A stretch of DNA of 64,000 nucleotides from Streptomyces zaomyceticus (GTDB lineage: Bacteria > Actinomycetota > Actinomycetes > Streptomycetales > Streptomycetaceae), in NCBI RefSeq assembly GCF_014656215.1, contig NZ_BNBZ01000004.1, forward strand, positions 124,001-188,000, read 5' to 3'. Positions 1-12,833 of this stretch are shown in pieces. The position numbers and the translations under genes are program-made. The notes below the pieces were generated by a model. The model did no database searches. It was not told the origin of the DNA and was given only the letters and a program-made list of their open reading frames with translations. Position 1 is the stretch's first letter; each line of letters starts with the position of its first letter.

Positions 1-332
1 TAGTGCGCCGCGGCCCCGTGCCCCGGGTCCTTGAAGACCTTCAGCGCGGTCGCGTAGCTGCCCTGGACGACATGGATCACGACCCGGTCGATCCGGTAGT
101 CGTCGGGCCGGTCGGCACGCCGCCAGTTCGCCCGCGACGCCGAGGTCCACTCGGCGGCCCGGTGGTCGAGCTCACCCTCGACCCGTTTCTTCTCCATCCC
201 CGGCAGCCGCCACCAGGCGCGCGCCAGCTCGTCCCTGGCCAACGCGGCCGTGCCCAGGACGGCGACCCCGCCGCCCAGCAGCACCGCGCGCCGCCCCACC
301 CGCCTGTCCGAACCCTTCGACCTGCTCCCCAT
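1..332 (-). CDS. N-acetylmuramoyl-L-alanine amidase, Tat-exported (partial, N-terminus only)
   Basis: Only the first 110 residues lie in the window; the gene runs off the left edge. The start is ATG at 332. A twin-arginine signal is visible near residues 10-32 ([13 protein letters not shown] followed by a hydrophobic Ala/Val/Leu stretch and an ALA site), so the protein is probably exported folded. The last visible residues ([20 protein letters not shown], then [14 protein letters not shown]) match the opening of Amidase_2 domains, where the His of VIHVVQG is a zinc ligand. Such enzymes cut the MurNAc to L-Ala bond of peptidoglycan. It is divergent from mnmA, 61 bases away. Confidence is limited because the rest of the catalytic domain is outside the window. 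Confidence 0.75.
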   Translation of the reverse strand, partial: MGSRSKGSDRRVGRRAVLLGGGVAVLGTAALARDELARAWWRLPGMEKKRVEGELDHRAAEWTSASRANWRRADRPDDYRIDRVVIHVVQGSYATALKVFKDPGHGAAAH

Positions 333-393
333 GCCCCCCAGAACGCTCGGTACCGCGACTGTGGTTCCCGGCGCCCCGTACCCTGGTAGGGCT

Positions 394-1533
394 ATGACTC
401 AGACTCCGCCCCAGCGCCCCCTCACGCGTCCCCTCCGGGTTCTCGCCGCCATGTCCGGCGGAGTGGACTCCGCCGTCGCCGCCGCCCGTGCCGCCGAGGC
501 GGGTCACGACGTCACGGGCGTGCACCTCGCCCTCTCCGCGAACCCGCAGTCCTTCCGTACGGGAGCACGCGGCTGCTGCACGATCGAGGACTCCCGTGAC
601 GCACGCCGGGCGGCCGACGTCATCGGCATCCCGTTCTACGTGTGGGACCTCGCCGAGCGGTTCCGCGAGGACGTCGTGGACGACTTCGTCGCGGAGTACG
701 AGGCCGGCCGCACCCCCAACCCGTGCCTGCGCTGCAACGAGAAGATCAAGTTCGCGGCGCTGCTCGACAAGGCGCTCGCCCTCGGCTTCGACGCGGTCTG
801 CACGGGCCACTACGCGACGGTCGTCCTGAACGAGGACGGCACCCGCGAGCTGCACCGCGCCTCGGACATGGCCAAGGACCAGTCGTACGTGCTCGGTGTG
901 CTCGACGAGAAGCAGCTCGCGCACGCGATGTTCCCGCTGGGCGACACGCTCACCACCAAGGACGAGATCCGGGCGGAGGCCGAGCGCCGCGGGCTCGCGG
1001 TCGCGAAGAAGCCCGACAGCCACGACATCTGCTTCATCGCCGACGGCGACACCCAGGGCTTCCTCGCCTCCCGGCTGGGCAAGGCGGAGGGCGACATCGT
1101 CGACGAGGCGGGGACGAAGGTCGGCACCCACGAGGGCGCGTACGGCTTCACCATCGGCCAGCGCAAGGGCCTGCGGATCGGCCACCCGGCCGCGGACGGC
1201 AAGCCCCGCTACGTCCTGGACATCTCGCCGGTGAACAACACGGTCACGGTCGGCCCCGTCGAGGCGCTCGACGTCACCGGTCTCACCGCGATCAAGCCCC
1301 GCTGGTGCGGAACCGCCCCGGAGGGCGAGGGCCGCTACACGGCGCAGCTCCGCGCCCACGGCGGGGAGACCGAGGTGACCGCCTCCCTGACGGACGGAGA
1401 GCTCACGGTCTCCTTCGCCGAACCGGTCCGCGGAGTCGCCCCCGGCCAGGCGATCGTGCTGTACGACGGCACGCGCGTGGTGGGCTCGGCCACGATCGCG
1501 ACGACGTCCCGCCGCGCGACGGCGACGGCGTAA
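394..1533 (+). CDS. mnmA: tRNA-specific 2-thiouridylase MnmA
   Basis: Forms 2-thiouridine at the wobble base (U34) of Lys, Glu and Gln tRNAs, in the cytoplasm, using ATP and a persulfide sulfur donor. The PP-loop SGGVDSA starts near residue 21; the two catalytic cysteines are in NPCLRC and in [12 protein letters not shown] and the C-terminal beta-barrel (residues about 280-375) complete the family architecture. Length 379 aa is normal. The start at 394 is chosen because a longer in-frame ORF from 250 overlaps the divergent amidase promoter and carries no family sequence; a later ATG at 451 would cut into the PP-loop strand. A -10-like TACCCT lies 9 bases upstream, so the leader is probably very short. 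Confidence 0.95.
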   Translation: MTQTPPQRPLTRPLRVLAAMSGGVDSAVAAARAAEAGHDVTGVHLALSANPQSFRTGARGCCTIEDSRDARRAADVIGIPFYVWDLAERFREDVVDDFVAEYEAGRTPNPCLRCNEKIKFAALLDKALALGFDAVCTGHYATVVLNEDGTRELHRASDMAKDQSYVLGVLDEKQLAHAMFPLGDTLTTKDEIRAEAERRGLAVAKKPDSHDICFIADGDTQGFLASRLGKAEGDIVDEAGTKVGTHEGAYGFTIGQRKGLRIGHPAADGKPRYVLDISPVNNTVTVGPVEALDVTGLTAIKPRWCGTAPEGEGRYTAQLRAHGGETEVTASLTDGELTVSFAEPVRGVAPGQAIVLYDGTRVVGSATIATTSRRATATA

Positions 1534-1584
1534 CCACCCGGCCGGTCCTTCAGGCCCCGGCCCCGCCGGCCCCGCCCCCGCCCC

Positions 1585-2394
1585 TCAGGCCGCCTCCGCG
1601 GTCTCCCGGTCCTCCGTGAGGAAGTCCTCCAGGACCGGGGCCAGGACGTGGGGGGCCACCTCGTGCGTCTGACCCGTGAGGGTGCGGTGCCGGGCCCGGG
1701 GGAGGGCCGCCGTCAGGGCGAGCGCCGCCCGCCGGGTCCACGCCGGGCTCGCGCCCCCGTCGACCACCAGCACGCGCGCGTGGACCCGGGCGAGCAGCCG
1801 CTCCGGCACCGTCCCGTCGCCGAGGACCGCGAGGTCGTACGCGAGGGTGTGCGCCAGCTCCGCGACCCCGGGCCGCAGTTCCGTGGCCCCGGGCCGCGGC
1901 CCCGAGGCCGCCGTCGGGTCCGCGAGGAACAGATCGAGCGCCGCGAGCGGACGCCCCTCGCCGAGCAGGACCCCCACCTGCCGCCGCCGTTCCGCGGCCT
2001 CCGCCGAGTAGGGCGGCTCGTACGCCGCCACCGCCCCCGCCTCCAGCCCGGCCGCCACCGCGGCCAGCGCGAGCGCACCCCCCGTCCCCTCCCCGTACAG
2101 GGCCGACCCGGCCCCCGCCTCCCCGACCACCGCGGCCAGGTCCTCGATCTCCCGCTCCACCGCGTACGGCCCGGTGTCGCCGCTTCCGCCGCGCCCCCTC
2201 CGGTCGTACGCCACGACCGAGAAGCGGCGGGCGAGCAGCCCGCCCAGCGCCCGCCCGCCCGCGGCCGTTCCCAGGGCGCCGCTCACCAGGACGAGCGGCG
2301 GCCCCTCCCCGTACCGCTCGTACGCGATCGGCGTCCCGTCCCGCGACGTGACGCGTCCCCCGACCCTGCCCGGCGTGTTGCTCACCTCATCCAT
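1585..2394 (-). CDS. Alpha/beta hydrolase family protein with Ser-to-Gly at the nucleophile
   Basis: A 269-aa single-domain alpha/beta hydrolase fold protein. Strand beta3 (PPLVLVSGALG), the AYDRRGRGGSG loop, the nucleophile elbow (LYGEGTGGALAL, residues 99-110), a late Asp (LVVDGG) and a late His (GQTHEV) are all recognisable. Relatives I know read LYGVSSGG at the elbow, with the first Ser catalytic; here that position is Gly103 (codon GGG), so the classical Ser-His-Asp triad is incomplete. It could be a non-catalytic binder or use different chemistry. It is convergent with mnmA and ends 51 bases from it; it has no operon partner. A small lid region rich in Ala/Arg lies around residues 130-190. 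Confidence 0.8.
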   Translation of the reverse strand: MDEVSNTPGRVGGRVTSRDGTPIAYERYGEGPPLVLVSGALGTAAGGRALGGLLARRFSVVAYDRRGRGGSGDTGPYAVEREIEDLAAVVGEAGAGSALYGEGTGGALALAAVAAGLEAGAVAAYEPPYSAEAAERRRQVGVLLGEGRPLAALDLFLADPTAASGPRPGATELRPGVAELAHTLAYDLAVLGDGTVPERLLARVHARVLVVDGGASPAWTRRAALALTAALPRARHRTLTGQTHEVAPHVLAPVLEDFLTEDRETAEAA

Positions 2395-2502
2395 GGCAGG
2401 TGAGACCGGACCCGCCGCCGGAACTCATCGCCGCACGGCGGGATTTCCCGGAGAGAACTCCGGGCGGGACGGAAGCCCCTGGTCAGGGCCTACGGTGGGG
2501 TC

Positions 2503-3036
2503 ATGAACATCTGTGTCTTCCTCTCCGCGGCCGACCTCGACGAGCGCTACACGGCCCCCGCCCGCGACTTCGCCCGGCTCCTCGGCAAGGCGGGCCACAC
2601 CCTGGTCTGGGGCGGCTCCGACACCGGTCTGATGAAGGTCGTCGCGGACGGCGTCGAGGAGGCCGGCGGCCGACTCGTGGGCGTCTCCGTCGACTTCCTC
2701 GCCCACAAGGCCCGTCCGAACGCCGACCAGATGGTCGTCGCGAAGGACCTGGCCGAGCGCAAGGCCCTCCTCCTCGCCAAGTCCGACGCCGTGGTGATCA
2801 TGGTCGGCGGCGCCGGCACCCTCGACGAGGCCACCGAGATCCTGGAGCTGAAGAAGCACGGGAAGCACACCAAGCCGGTGGTCCTCCTCAACACGGCGGG
2901 CTTCTACGACGGCCTGAAGACCCAGTTCCGCCGCATGGACGAGGAGGGCTTCCTCCCGATCCCCCTCGCCGACCTCGTCCTGTTCGCCGACGACGCCCCG
3001 ACGGCCCTGGCATATCTGGAGTCGTCCGTACTCTGA
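2503..3036 (+). CDS. LOG-family nucleoside 5'-monophosphate phosphoribohydrolase (TIGR00730-like)
   Basis: 177 aa, cytoplasmic Rossmann-like protein. LOG-family enzymes hydrolyse nucleoside (often cytokinin) 5'-monophosphates to free base and ribose 5-phosphate. Visible hallmarks are the N-terminal ICVFLSA strand, GLMKVVADGVEEAGG, the substrate/active-site pair ERK (residues about 86-88) and the glycine loop VGGAGTLDE (canonical form PGGxGTxxE; the Pro is replaced by Val). Its physiological substrate in this organism is not evident from context. The ATG at 2503 follows a TACGGT -10-like hexamer by 6 bases, suggesting a leaderless transcript; no Shine-Dalgarno is present. It is transcribed alone. 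Confidence 0.8.
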   Translation: MNICVFLSAADLDERYTAPARDFARLLGKAGHTLVWGGSDTGLMKVVADGVEEAGGRLVGVSVDFLAHKARPNADQMVVAKDLAERKALLLAKSDAVVIMVGGAGTLDEATEILELKKHGKHTKPVVLLNTAGFYDGLKTQFRRMDEEGFLPIPLADLVLFADDAPTALAYLESSVL

Positions 3037-3219
3037 GTGCGCTGACGTACCGTCTGCTTTCGCAATGTGCGCACGGATGCTCTTGTCACGGTGATTCCAC
3101 CCTGCTACGGCAGCGGGCTCTTTCCTCCTGCGGATCCCGTTCCCGATCGCGTATACGGGAGCGAACTGCGTTAGCGTCTCGAGGCGCGGAAACGGAACGC
3201 AGACGTAGACGGGGGAGCC

Positions 3220-3651
3220 GTGTCCTACTCGGAGCGCTGGCAGGAGCTGTTCGGGCCGACCGACGGCGGGGCGACGATGACACTCGCCTCGACGGCCCCG
3301 GGACCGGGGAACGGCGGGGGCGGTACCGGGAGCCTCAAGCACAGCGGCGGCCCCTGGACCAGCGCCTCCGGTACCGCGGGCGAGCTCCGCACCAGCACCG
3401 AGACGAGCCGCTCGGCGCTCGGCCCGGGGCACGAGGGCGTCGAGGCCGGGGCCGCGGGCCTCACCTCCGTCGCGGCCCTCAAGGGCGTGCTGACATCCTG
3501 GGAGGAACGCCTCCAGGCGGTACGGGACGAGTGCGAGCAGCTCAAGGGGCCGCTCCGCGCGGTCGCCGAGGAGATGGGCGAGACCGAGACCGCGATCGGA
3601 AACTCATTCAAGGGAGCCGACGGCGGCGGCAAGGCCGGTGAGAGGCGATGA
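3220..3651 (+). CDS. Small WXG100-like helical protein, first gene of an overlapping three-gene cassette
   Basis: 143 aa from a GTG start (GGGGGAG just upstream). The first 60 residues are Gly/Ser/Thr-rich; the remaining part is predicted mostly alpha-helical, with a Trp near residue 91 (LTSWEERL) and a heptad-like stretch to about residue 125, resembling WXG100/ESX-type substrates although no strict WxG turn or C-terminal YxxxD/E export signal is present. The stop overlaps the ATG of the DUF1023 gene by 4 bases (ATGA), so the two are translationally coupled. In actinobacteria such small helical proteins often sit beside DUF1023 hydrolases. I cannot assign a biochemical function. A TAGCGT hexamer at 3172-3177 is a possible -10. 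Confidence 0.75.
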   Translation: MSYSERWQELFGPTDGGATMTLASTAPGPGNGGGGTGSLKHSGGPWTSASGTAGELRTSTETSRSALGPGHEGVEAGAAGLTSVAALKGVLTSWEERLQAVRDECEQLKGPLRAVAEEMGETETAIGNSFKGADGGGKAGERR

Positions 3652-5486
3652 CCGGAACCCTCACCTGGCAGCTGCTGCGCGACCTCAAGACCTCCGAGTT
3701 CACGGAGGCCGGCGACACCTGGCACGAGGTCTCCAACCGCTCGGACTCCGACCGCGTACGGGTCGACCGCGCGATGTCCGCGAAGCTCCGCGAGACCCAG
3801 GAGAGCGAGTCGGCGGAGGCGGCCCTCGGCAGGCTCCAGCGACTCAGCCGCAACTTCCATTACCTGCACAGCGAGTGCGGGCTCGTCCGCACGGCCCTCA
3901 ACGGCCTCGCCGCCGACCTCGCAGAACCGCAGAACCAGTTGAAGCAGGCCCTCGCGGAGGCCGCGGCGCTGAAGTTCACCGTCAACGCCGATGGCTCCGT
4001 CACCTTCCCGGCCACCGAGGTCGCGGACCTCACCGGGGCGACGAAGGAGGCCCCGGGCAGTAGCGTCCGGGGCAGCTCCCGCCTTCCCCTGGAACCTCCG
4101 GGCTTCGGCGCCCAGGGGTCGTCGCCGCTGTACCCCGGCCACAGTTTCGTCAAGCCGCTCAACCCGAACGCGGCCAAGGCGCAGGACATCGCCGACCGGG
4201 TCGCCCGAGCCGTCCGCTCGGCGGCCGAGATCGACGCCCGGTACGCGAGCACCCTCAGCGGCCTCAGGGCGGAAAAGGGGCTCGACGTCACCGCGGCCAC
4301 GCTGAAGGACATCGCCCGGGACACCGCCGACGTCCGCTCCACCGCCGGAACGCACCTCGGCGCCGGCGTTCCGGAGGACAAGTCGCCCGCCGAGCGCAAG
4401 AAGTGGTGGGACGGCCTGACGGACGAGCAGCGGCAGGAGTACCTGGAGATCGCCCCCGATCTGGTCGGCGGCCTGGACGGCATCCCGGCGGCCGCGCGGG
4501 ACGAGGCGAACCGCACCTACCTGCCGCTCCTCATCGAGGAGCTGGCGCGCAGGGACGACGGCGACTCCGAGACCAAACTCAACGCGCTCCGGATGATCCA
4601 GGACAAGCTGAACAAGCCCAGCGACCCGCCGATGTACCTGCTGGGCATCGGGGACGAGGGCAACGGACGCGCGATCGTCTCGTACGGCAACCCCGACACC
4701 TCGAGGAACGTCTCGGCATACGTGCCGGGCTTCCGCACCAAGCTGAACGACGAGTTCGTCGACGACACGATGACGCGCGCCCAGGACACGGCCCTGGGGG
4801 CGCGCAGTGTCGATCCTTCCAGTGCGTCCATCATTTGGCTGGGCTACGACGCACCACAGCTCGCGGACGTGGCGACCACCGGTGACGCGGAGCGGGGCGG
4901 CCGGGCGTACAACCAGTTCATGTCGGGGCTCGCGACGACCAACGAGAACAAGGATCCCCACCTGACGGCGATCGGCCACTCCTACGGTTCGCTCACCGTG
5001 GGATCGGCGGCCGAGCAGTCGGGCGGGATCCCGGGCGTCGACGACATCATTCTGGTCGGCAGCCCCGGTGTCGGTGTCGACAGGGCAGAGGACCTGGGAG
5101 TGGGGCGCGACCATGTCTTCGTCGGTTCCGCCGACAACGACCTGGTCACCAAGATGCCGTCGAACCAGCAGACCGGGGCCGGCTTCGCCGGTGGCCTCGT
5201 CGGAGCGCCCCTCGGCCCGCTCGGCATGGCCGCGGGCGCGTACATCGCCGGCGACGTGGCGGACCAGGGCGACGACGACCTGCGCTTCGGCAAGGACCCT
5301 GCGAGCGAGGCCTTCGGCGGTCGGCGCTTCCTGGTCGACGACGGGCCCCACCCCGTAGGTGACCTGGGACTCATGGACGCCCACTCGCAGTACTTCACGC
5401 CGACCCTCGACTCGAATTCGGCGGGCAACATCGCCAGGATCGTCGGCGGCAGGCCCGGCGAGATCAGTACGGAGGAGCATCGATGA
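3648..5486 (+). CDS. DUF1023-family alpha/beta hydrolase with N-terminal helical domain
   Basis: 612 aa. Residues 1 to about 230 are helical and Ala/Glu/Lys-rich with no signal peptide, like the WXG100-type bundle fused to many DUF1023 proteins. Residues about 240-600 form the hydrolase: AYVPGF strand, GHSYGS nucleophile elbow with Ser445, a VGSPGVG loop, VGSADNDLV (candidate acid) and MDAHSQYF (candidate His). The catalytic set appears complete, but the substrate is unknown. It overlaps both neighbours by 4 bases (ATGA), giving one translational unit with the small helical protein upstream and the lipoprotein downstream. A hydrophobic Gly/Ala stretch near residues 508-535 could contact a membrane. 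Export through a type VII system is possible but not shown by sequence. Confidence 0.85.
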   Translation: MTGTLTWQLLRDLKTSEFTEAGDTWHEVSNRSDSDRVRVDRAMSAKLRETQESESAEAALGRLQRLSRNFHYLHSECGLVRTALNGLAADLAEPQNQLKQALAEAAALKFTVNADGSVTFPATEVADLTGATKEAPGSSVRGSSRLPLEPPGFGAQGSSPLYPGHSFVKPLNPNAAKAQDIADRVARAVRSAAEIDARYASTLSGLRAEKGLDVTAATLKDIARDTADVRSTAGTHLGAGVPEDKSPAERKKWWDGLTDEQRQEYLEIAPDLVGGLDGIPAAARDEANRTYLPLLIEELARRDDGDSETKLNALRMIQDKLNKPSDPPMYLLGIGDEGNGRAIVSYGNPDTSRNVSAYVPGFRTKLNDEFVDDTMTRAQDTALGARSVDPSSASIIWLGYDAPQLADVATTGDAERGGRAYNQFMSGLATTNENKDPHLTAIGHSYGSLTVGSAAEQSGGIPGVDDIILVGSPGVGVDRAEDLGVGRDHVFVGSADNDLVTKMPSNQQTGAGFAGGLVGAPLGPLGMAAGAYIAGDVADQGDDDLRFGKDPASEAFGGRRFLVDDGPHPVGDLGLMDAHSQYFTPTLDSNSAGNIARIVGGRPGEISTEEHR

Positions 5487-6058
5487 AGGGACTGGGACGG
5501 GCGGCACGGATCGCTCTCCCCGTCATCACGGCGGGTGCGGTTCTCGCGGGGTGTGGAGCTCCGAGTGGTGAAGGAGGCACGGCGGACATGAACATGCAGG
5601 AGTCGGCGGAGCGCGCGGACGCGATGCTGGACGCGACGATGGGTGCCGTCGCACCGGAGGTCCAGTGGGACCACGGCACGACCACGAGCGGCAGTTGCCA
5701 TCTGACGCGACGCCGCGCGGTGACCACCATCATCTCCGAGCAGAGGCGGGGCAACTTCCTCGGAGTGATCGAGCGGTTCTGGAAGAAGTCCGGCTACGTG
5801 ATCACCGGAGTGAACCAGAGCCGGGAGATGCCGGCCGTCCACGCGCGTACGCCCGACGGCTTTCAGCTGGCGCTGAACGTGGGCTACAAGGGCCAGGCGT
5901 TCTTCGACGTCATCACGCCGTGCGTCGAGCGCTCCGAGGTCGCCGAGCCCACCTCCCGGCCCAACGGCCCCGCCTACCCCCTCGGCAAGATCCCCACGCC
6001 CAACGTCCGCTCCGACTTCTGGTCCGCCACGGCGCCCGCCCCCGCCCCCTCCTCCTGA
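5483..6058 (+). CDS. Lipoprotein of the DUF1023 cassette
   Basis: 191 aa with a clear lipoprotein signal: basic MKGLGRAAR start, hydrophobic core and lipobox LAGC, so Cys near residue 24 would be lipidated and the protein anchored on the outer face of the membrane. The mature part contains two further cysteines (GSCHLT and TPCVER) that could form a disulfide, and ends in an Ala/Pro tail. Its ATG overlaps the hydrolase stop (ATGA), so expression is coupled to the two preceding genes. Its cell-surface location next to a potentially secreted hydrolase makes it a candidate partner or immunity protein, but that is inference. No known family recognised. Confidence 0.85.
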   Translation: MKGLGRAARIALPVITAGAVLAGCGAPSGEGGTADMNMQESAERADAMLDATMGAVAPEVQWDHGTTTSGSCHLTRRRAVTTIISEQRRGNFLGVIERFWKKSGYVITGVNQSREMPAVHARTPDGFQLALNVGYKGQAFFDVITPCVERSEVAEPTSRPNGPAYPLGKIPTPNVRSDFWSATAPAPAPSS

Positions 6059-6081
6059 GCATGGATGGGAGCATGGCTCCC

Positions 6082-6773
6082 ATGGCTACACATGTGATCA
6101 CCGGAGCCGGCTCGGGCATCGGCGCGGCCGTCGCGCGCCGCCTTCACGCGCGCGGGGACCAGCTCGTGCTGCACGCGCGCGACGCGGGGCGCGCCAAGGA
6201 ACTCGCCGCGCAGTTCCCCGGGGCCCGGACGCTCGTCGGGGACCTCGCCGACCCGGACCGGCTGTCCTGGGCGTTCTCGCACCAGAGCATGCCCGAGCAG
6301 GTGGACACCCTGCTGCACATCGCGGGTGTCGTCGACCTCGGGCCGGTCGGGGACCTCACCCCGAAGACCTGGCACCACCAGCTCAACGTCAACCTCGTCG
6401 CCCCGGCCGAGCTGACCCGGCACCTCCTGCCCCAGCTGCGGGTCTCCCAGGGTCACGTCGTCTTCGTGAACTCGGGCGCCGGCCTCAACGCGCACGCCGA
6501 GTGGGGCGCGTACGCCGCCTCCAAGCACGGACTCAAGGCCCTTGCCGACGCCCTGCGCCACGAGGAGCACGCCAACGGGGTGCGGGTGACCTCGGTCTAC
6601 CCGGGCCGCACCGCGAGCCCCATGCAGGCCAAGGTCCACGCCCAGGAGGGCAAGGAGTACGACCCGTCGAAGTGGATCGACCCCGAGTCGGTGGCCACGG
6701 CGATCCTCACCGCCGTCGACCTCCCGCGCGACGCGGAGATCAACGACCTCACCGTGCGTCCGGGACGCCAGGC

Positions 6774-6777
<4 letters not shown>
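6082..6777 (+). CDS. Short-chain dehydrogenase/reductase
   Basis: 231-aa classical SDR. Cofactor loop TGAGSGIG at residues about 6-13, NxAG-equivalent HIAGV, catalytic Ser in FVNSGAG, and YAASK (Tyr and Lys of the active site) are all present; an Arg in LHARD suggests NADP(H) preference but this is uncertain. Three in-frame ATGs are possible (6061, 6073, 6082); I prefer 6082 because it gives the usual MATHVITGAG start and a GGGAG lies about 10 bases upstream. The stop overlaps the ATG of the MetE-like gene by 4 bases, so both are co-translated. Substrate unknown. Confidence 0.85.
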
Positions 6778-10003
<3,226 letters not shown>

Positions 10004-10220
10004 GTCCCGCCGCCCCTCTCGCGGACCCCGCGTGGCTCACCCGTTCGGCGCATACCAGATCGTTACGGGTGGCCTGGTCGCATTCGGGCAAGAGAGGGAG
10101 AGCGCTGCCCGTCGGAGCCCTCGGCGGCCTAGTGTGGTGACAGTGCGTCTTGTCCTGCACGGCCGCGCGGGGGTTCTGCCCGTCGTGGCGTCAGGACATC
10201 GGCCCCCGTGGCACGTGTAA

Positions 10221-10240
10221 CGGCCGCCCTACGGCGGCCG
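10221..10240. promoter_or_regulatory. Inverted repeat upstream of rmdB
   Basis: CGGCCGCC (10221-10228) and GGCGGCCG (10233-10240) form a perfect 8-bp stem with a 4-base loop. It lies between ligA and the rmdB start, in what would be the 5' leader if transcription starts after the TAGTGT hexamer at 10131-10136. It has no T-run, so a regulatory hairpin or a weak terminator of ligA are both possible. Confidence 0.4.
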
Positions 10241-10310
10241 CATGACGGACGGCCGCGGGCACGCGGCCCATGGCACACCGACGGCACCGCCGCCTGTGAG
10301 AGGGACGGGA

Positions 10311-12425
10311 ATGGAACCGACCGAGAGCGCCGCCCCGGTCCCACGGCCGCAGGGCCGTGCGGCCCCCCTGGGCTTCACCTCCCGGCTGCCCGCAGTCGTG
10401 GTGGGCATCGCCGCCGTCGTACTCGTCGTCGGGCTCCAGCGAGCCCTGAGCACCGGCCACGGACTCTTCCCCGGCGAGGTCGCCGGCTGGTCCCTCGCCG
10501 TCCTCACCGGCCTCATCGTCGGCCATCTGGTCGCCCTCGGCCGCGACCGCTGGTGGGGCGGCACCGGTTCGGGCGCCGCCCTCACCCTCGCCGTCCTCCT
10601 GCTCTACGGCTGGGTGCCCGCAGGGCTCGTCTCGATGACCGTCGTCGCCCTGGTCGGCGCCGCCCGCCGGCACCGCTGGCGGCAGGGCCTGCTGCACGGC
10701 GCCGCCGACGTCCTCGGGGTCGGCGCGGCCGCCCTCGTCCTCGCCCTCTTCGGAGACGTGCCCACGGTCGAACAGCCCTGGCAGCCCCTCGACTGGACCA
10801 TCGGGGACCTCCCGGAGGTCGTGCTCGCCGCCGCCGCCTACCTCGTGGCGACCCGGCTCCTCCTGTGGTACACGCTCGCCCCCCAGGGCCGCGGCCTGCC
10901 CACCGTCGCCCGCACCGCCCTCCTGCGGCAGGGCCTCGTCGCCGTCGCCCTGCTCGGCATCGCCCCGCTGATCTGCGTCGTCGCCGCCAGCATGCCCGTC
11001 CTGCTGCCGCTCTTCGCCGTCCCCCTCATCGCCCTCGACTCCACCCTGTGGATCGCCCGCGCCCGCGCCGAGGAACAGCTCCGCGACCCGCTGACCGGGC
11101 TCCCCAACCGCCAGTGGCTCCTCGAACGGGCCTGGACGGCCCTGGAGGAGGCCGAGGGCGAAGGAGCCCGCGCCGCCCTCGTCCTGATCGACCTCGACCG
11201 CTTCCGATCGGTCAACGACACCCTCGGACACCTCGCGGGCGACCGGCTCCTCCTCCAGATCGCCGAACGGCTCCGCCTCGCCCTGCCCCGCGGCGCCGAG
11301 GCCGCCCGCCTCGGCGGCGACGAGTTCGCCGTCCTGCTGCCCACCGCCGACTCCACCACCAGCGCCCAGCGCGTCGCCCGCCACCTCGTCGCCGAGCTCT
11401 CCTCCCCGCTCGACCTCGACGGACTCACCCTCGTCCTGGAGGCCAGCGCCGGCGTCGCCGTCTTCCCCGACCACGCCCTCGACGCCGAGGGCCTGCTGCG
11501 CCGCGCCGACGTCGCCATGTACCAGGCCAAGCGGGACCGCACCGGCGTCGAGGTCTACGAGTCCAAGCGCGACTCCAACACACCCGACCGGCTCGGCCTC
11601 CTCGGCGACCTGCGCCGCGCCCTCGACGCCGGCGAGGTCGAACTGCACTACCAGCCCAAGGTCCGGTTCGACGGCCAGGTGGCGGGCCTCGAAGCCCTGG
11701 TCCGCTGGGTCCACCCCGAGCGCGGCAAGGTCCCGCCGGACGAGTTCATCGCCATCGCCGAGTCCTCCGGCCTGATGCCCCACCTCACCGAGTACGTCCT
11801 GGAGACCGCCCTCGCCCAGGTCGCCCGCTGGCGCACCCAGGGCCTCAACGTCCCGGTCGCCGTCAACGTCTCGCCCCGCGACGTCCACACCCCCGGCTTC
11901 GCGGGCGCCGTCGCCGCCCGGCTTGCCCGCCACGGCGTGCCGGCCGGAGCGCTCCAGCTGGAGATAACGGAACACGTCCTCCTGGAGGACCCCCAGCGGG
12001 CCGCCGACACGCTCAACGGCCTCACCGGCCACGGCGTCAAGATGTCCCTCGACGACTTCGGCACCGGCTACTCCTCCCTCGTCCATCTGCGCCGCCTCCC
12101 CGTCAGCGAACTGAAGATCGACCGCTCCTTCGTCGCCCGGCTGGCCGTCGACACCGAGGACGCCGAGATCGTCCGCTGCACCGTCGACCTCGCCCACTCC
12201 CTCGGACTCCTCGTCGTCGCCGAGGGCGTCGAGGACGACGAGACCTGGGAGCGCCTGCGCGACCTGGGCTGCGACGCCGTCCAGGGCTGGCTGGTCGCCG
12301 CCGCGATGCCGCCCGGCGAGGCGACCGCCTGGCTGCTGGCGCGCGGCGAGCACGGCTGGCGCCGACCCGCCGACATCGCCGCCCAGGTGGAGCTCGACCA
12401 GCCCTCCGGCCAGGTCGTTCCGTAG
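10311..12425 (+). CDS. rmdB: Membrane GGDEF-EAL protein, likely c-di-GMP phosphodiesterase RmdB
   Basis: About 704 aa. Residues 20 to about 260 contain six or so hydrophobic segments without a recognised sensor. A GGDEF domain follows (DPLTGLPNR; active-site [10 protein letters not shown]) and then an EAL domain with all key residues: LEALVRW, the Asn of [27 protein letters not shown] and VAEGVED. Both domains therefore look competent, with phosphodiesterase activity expected from the full EAL set. Position directly after ligA and before gatC matches the S. coelicolor rmdB locus as I recall it, where the protein affects colony development. ATG 10311 has a GAGAGGGA ribosome site; ATG 10242 is an alternative adding 23 residues. 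Codons are strongly C-ending. Confidence 0.88.
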   Translation: MEPTESAAPVPRPQGRAAPLGFTSRLPAVVVGIAAVVLVVGLQRALSTGHGLFPGEVAGWSLAVLTGLIVGHLVALGRDRWWGGTGSGAALTLAVLLLYGWVPAGLVSMTVVALVGAARRHRWRQGLLHGAADVLGVGAAALVLALFGDVPTVEQPWQPLDWTIGDLPEVVLAAAAYLVATRLLLWYTLAPQGRGLPTVARTALLRQGLVAVALLGIAPLICVVAASMPVLLPLFAVPLIALDSTLWIARARAEEQLRDPLTGLPNRQWLLERAWTALEEAEGEGARAALVLIDLDRFRSVNDTLGHLAGDRLLLQIAERLRLALPRGAEAARLGGDEFAVLLPTADSTTSAQRVARHLVAELSSPLDLDGLTLVLEASAGVAVFPDHALDAEGLLRRADVAMYQAKRDRTGVEVYESKRDSNTPDRLGLLGDLRRALDAGEVELHYQPKVRFDGQVAGLEALVRWVHPERGKVPPDEFIAIAESSGLMPHLTEYVLETALAQVARWRTQGLNVPVAVNVSPRDVHTPGFAGAVAARLARHGVPAGALQLEITEHVLLEDPQRAADTLNGLTGHGVKMSLDDFGTGYSSLVHLRRLPVSELKIDRSFVARLAVDTEDAEIVRCTVDLAHSLGLLVVAEGVEDDETWERLRDLGCDAVQGWLVAAAMPPGEATAWLLARGEHGWRRPADIAAQVELDQPSGQVVP

Positions 12426-12531
12426 GGCCCGTCCACCCGGGACGGCGACCCCGGGCAAACCGTTTCACGGGCAGCGGCACCGGCCCCATAGGATGGGCCC
12501 ACACCATCAAGCTCACCCCGTGAGGATCCGC

Positions 12532-12828
12532 ATGCCTGGCATCACGCGCGAGGAGGTCGCCCACCTCGCACGGCTGGCGCGTCTGGAGCTGAAGGGCGAA
12601 GAACTCGATCACTTCGCCGGCCAGCTCGACGACATCATCGGCGCGGTCGCCCGCGTCTCCGAGGTCGCCGACCAAGACGTACCGCCGACCTCCCACCCGC
12701 TGCCGCTGACCAATGTCATGCGCGCGGACGAGGTCCGTCCGTCGCTCACCCCCGAGCAGGCGCTCTCCGGCGCCCCGGCCCAGGAGCAGCAGCGTTTCAA
12801 GGTGCCGCAGATCCTGGGGGAGGACTAA
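12532..12828 (+). CDS. gatC: Asp-tRNA(Asn)/Glu-tRNA(Gln) amidotransferase subunit GatC
   Basis: 98 aa, the small belt-like subunit that joins GatA and GatB in the transamidosome. The sequence [20 protein letters not shown] and the central FAGQLDDII are typical; the C-terminal RFKVPQIL wraps the partner subunits in known structures. GAGGA precedes the ATG, and a TAGGAT hexamer at 12489-12494 is a plausible -10. The gene is 5 bases from gatA, consistent with an operon gatC-gatA-small protein-gatB. The organism therefore makes Gln-tRNA and/or Asn-tRNA by the indirect route. Confidence 0.95.
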   Translation: MPGITREEVAHLARLARLELKGEELDHFAGQLDDIIGAVARVSEVADQDVPPTSHPLPLTNVMRADEVRPSLTPEQALSGAPAQEQQRFKVPQILGED

Positions 12829-12833
12829 CAGTC

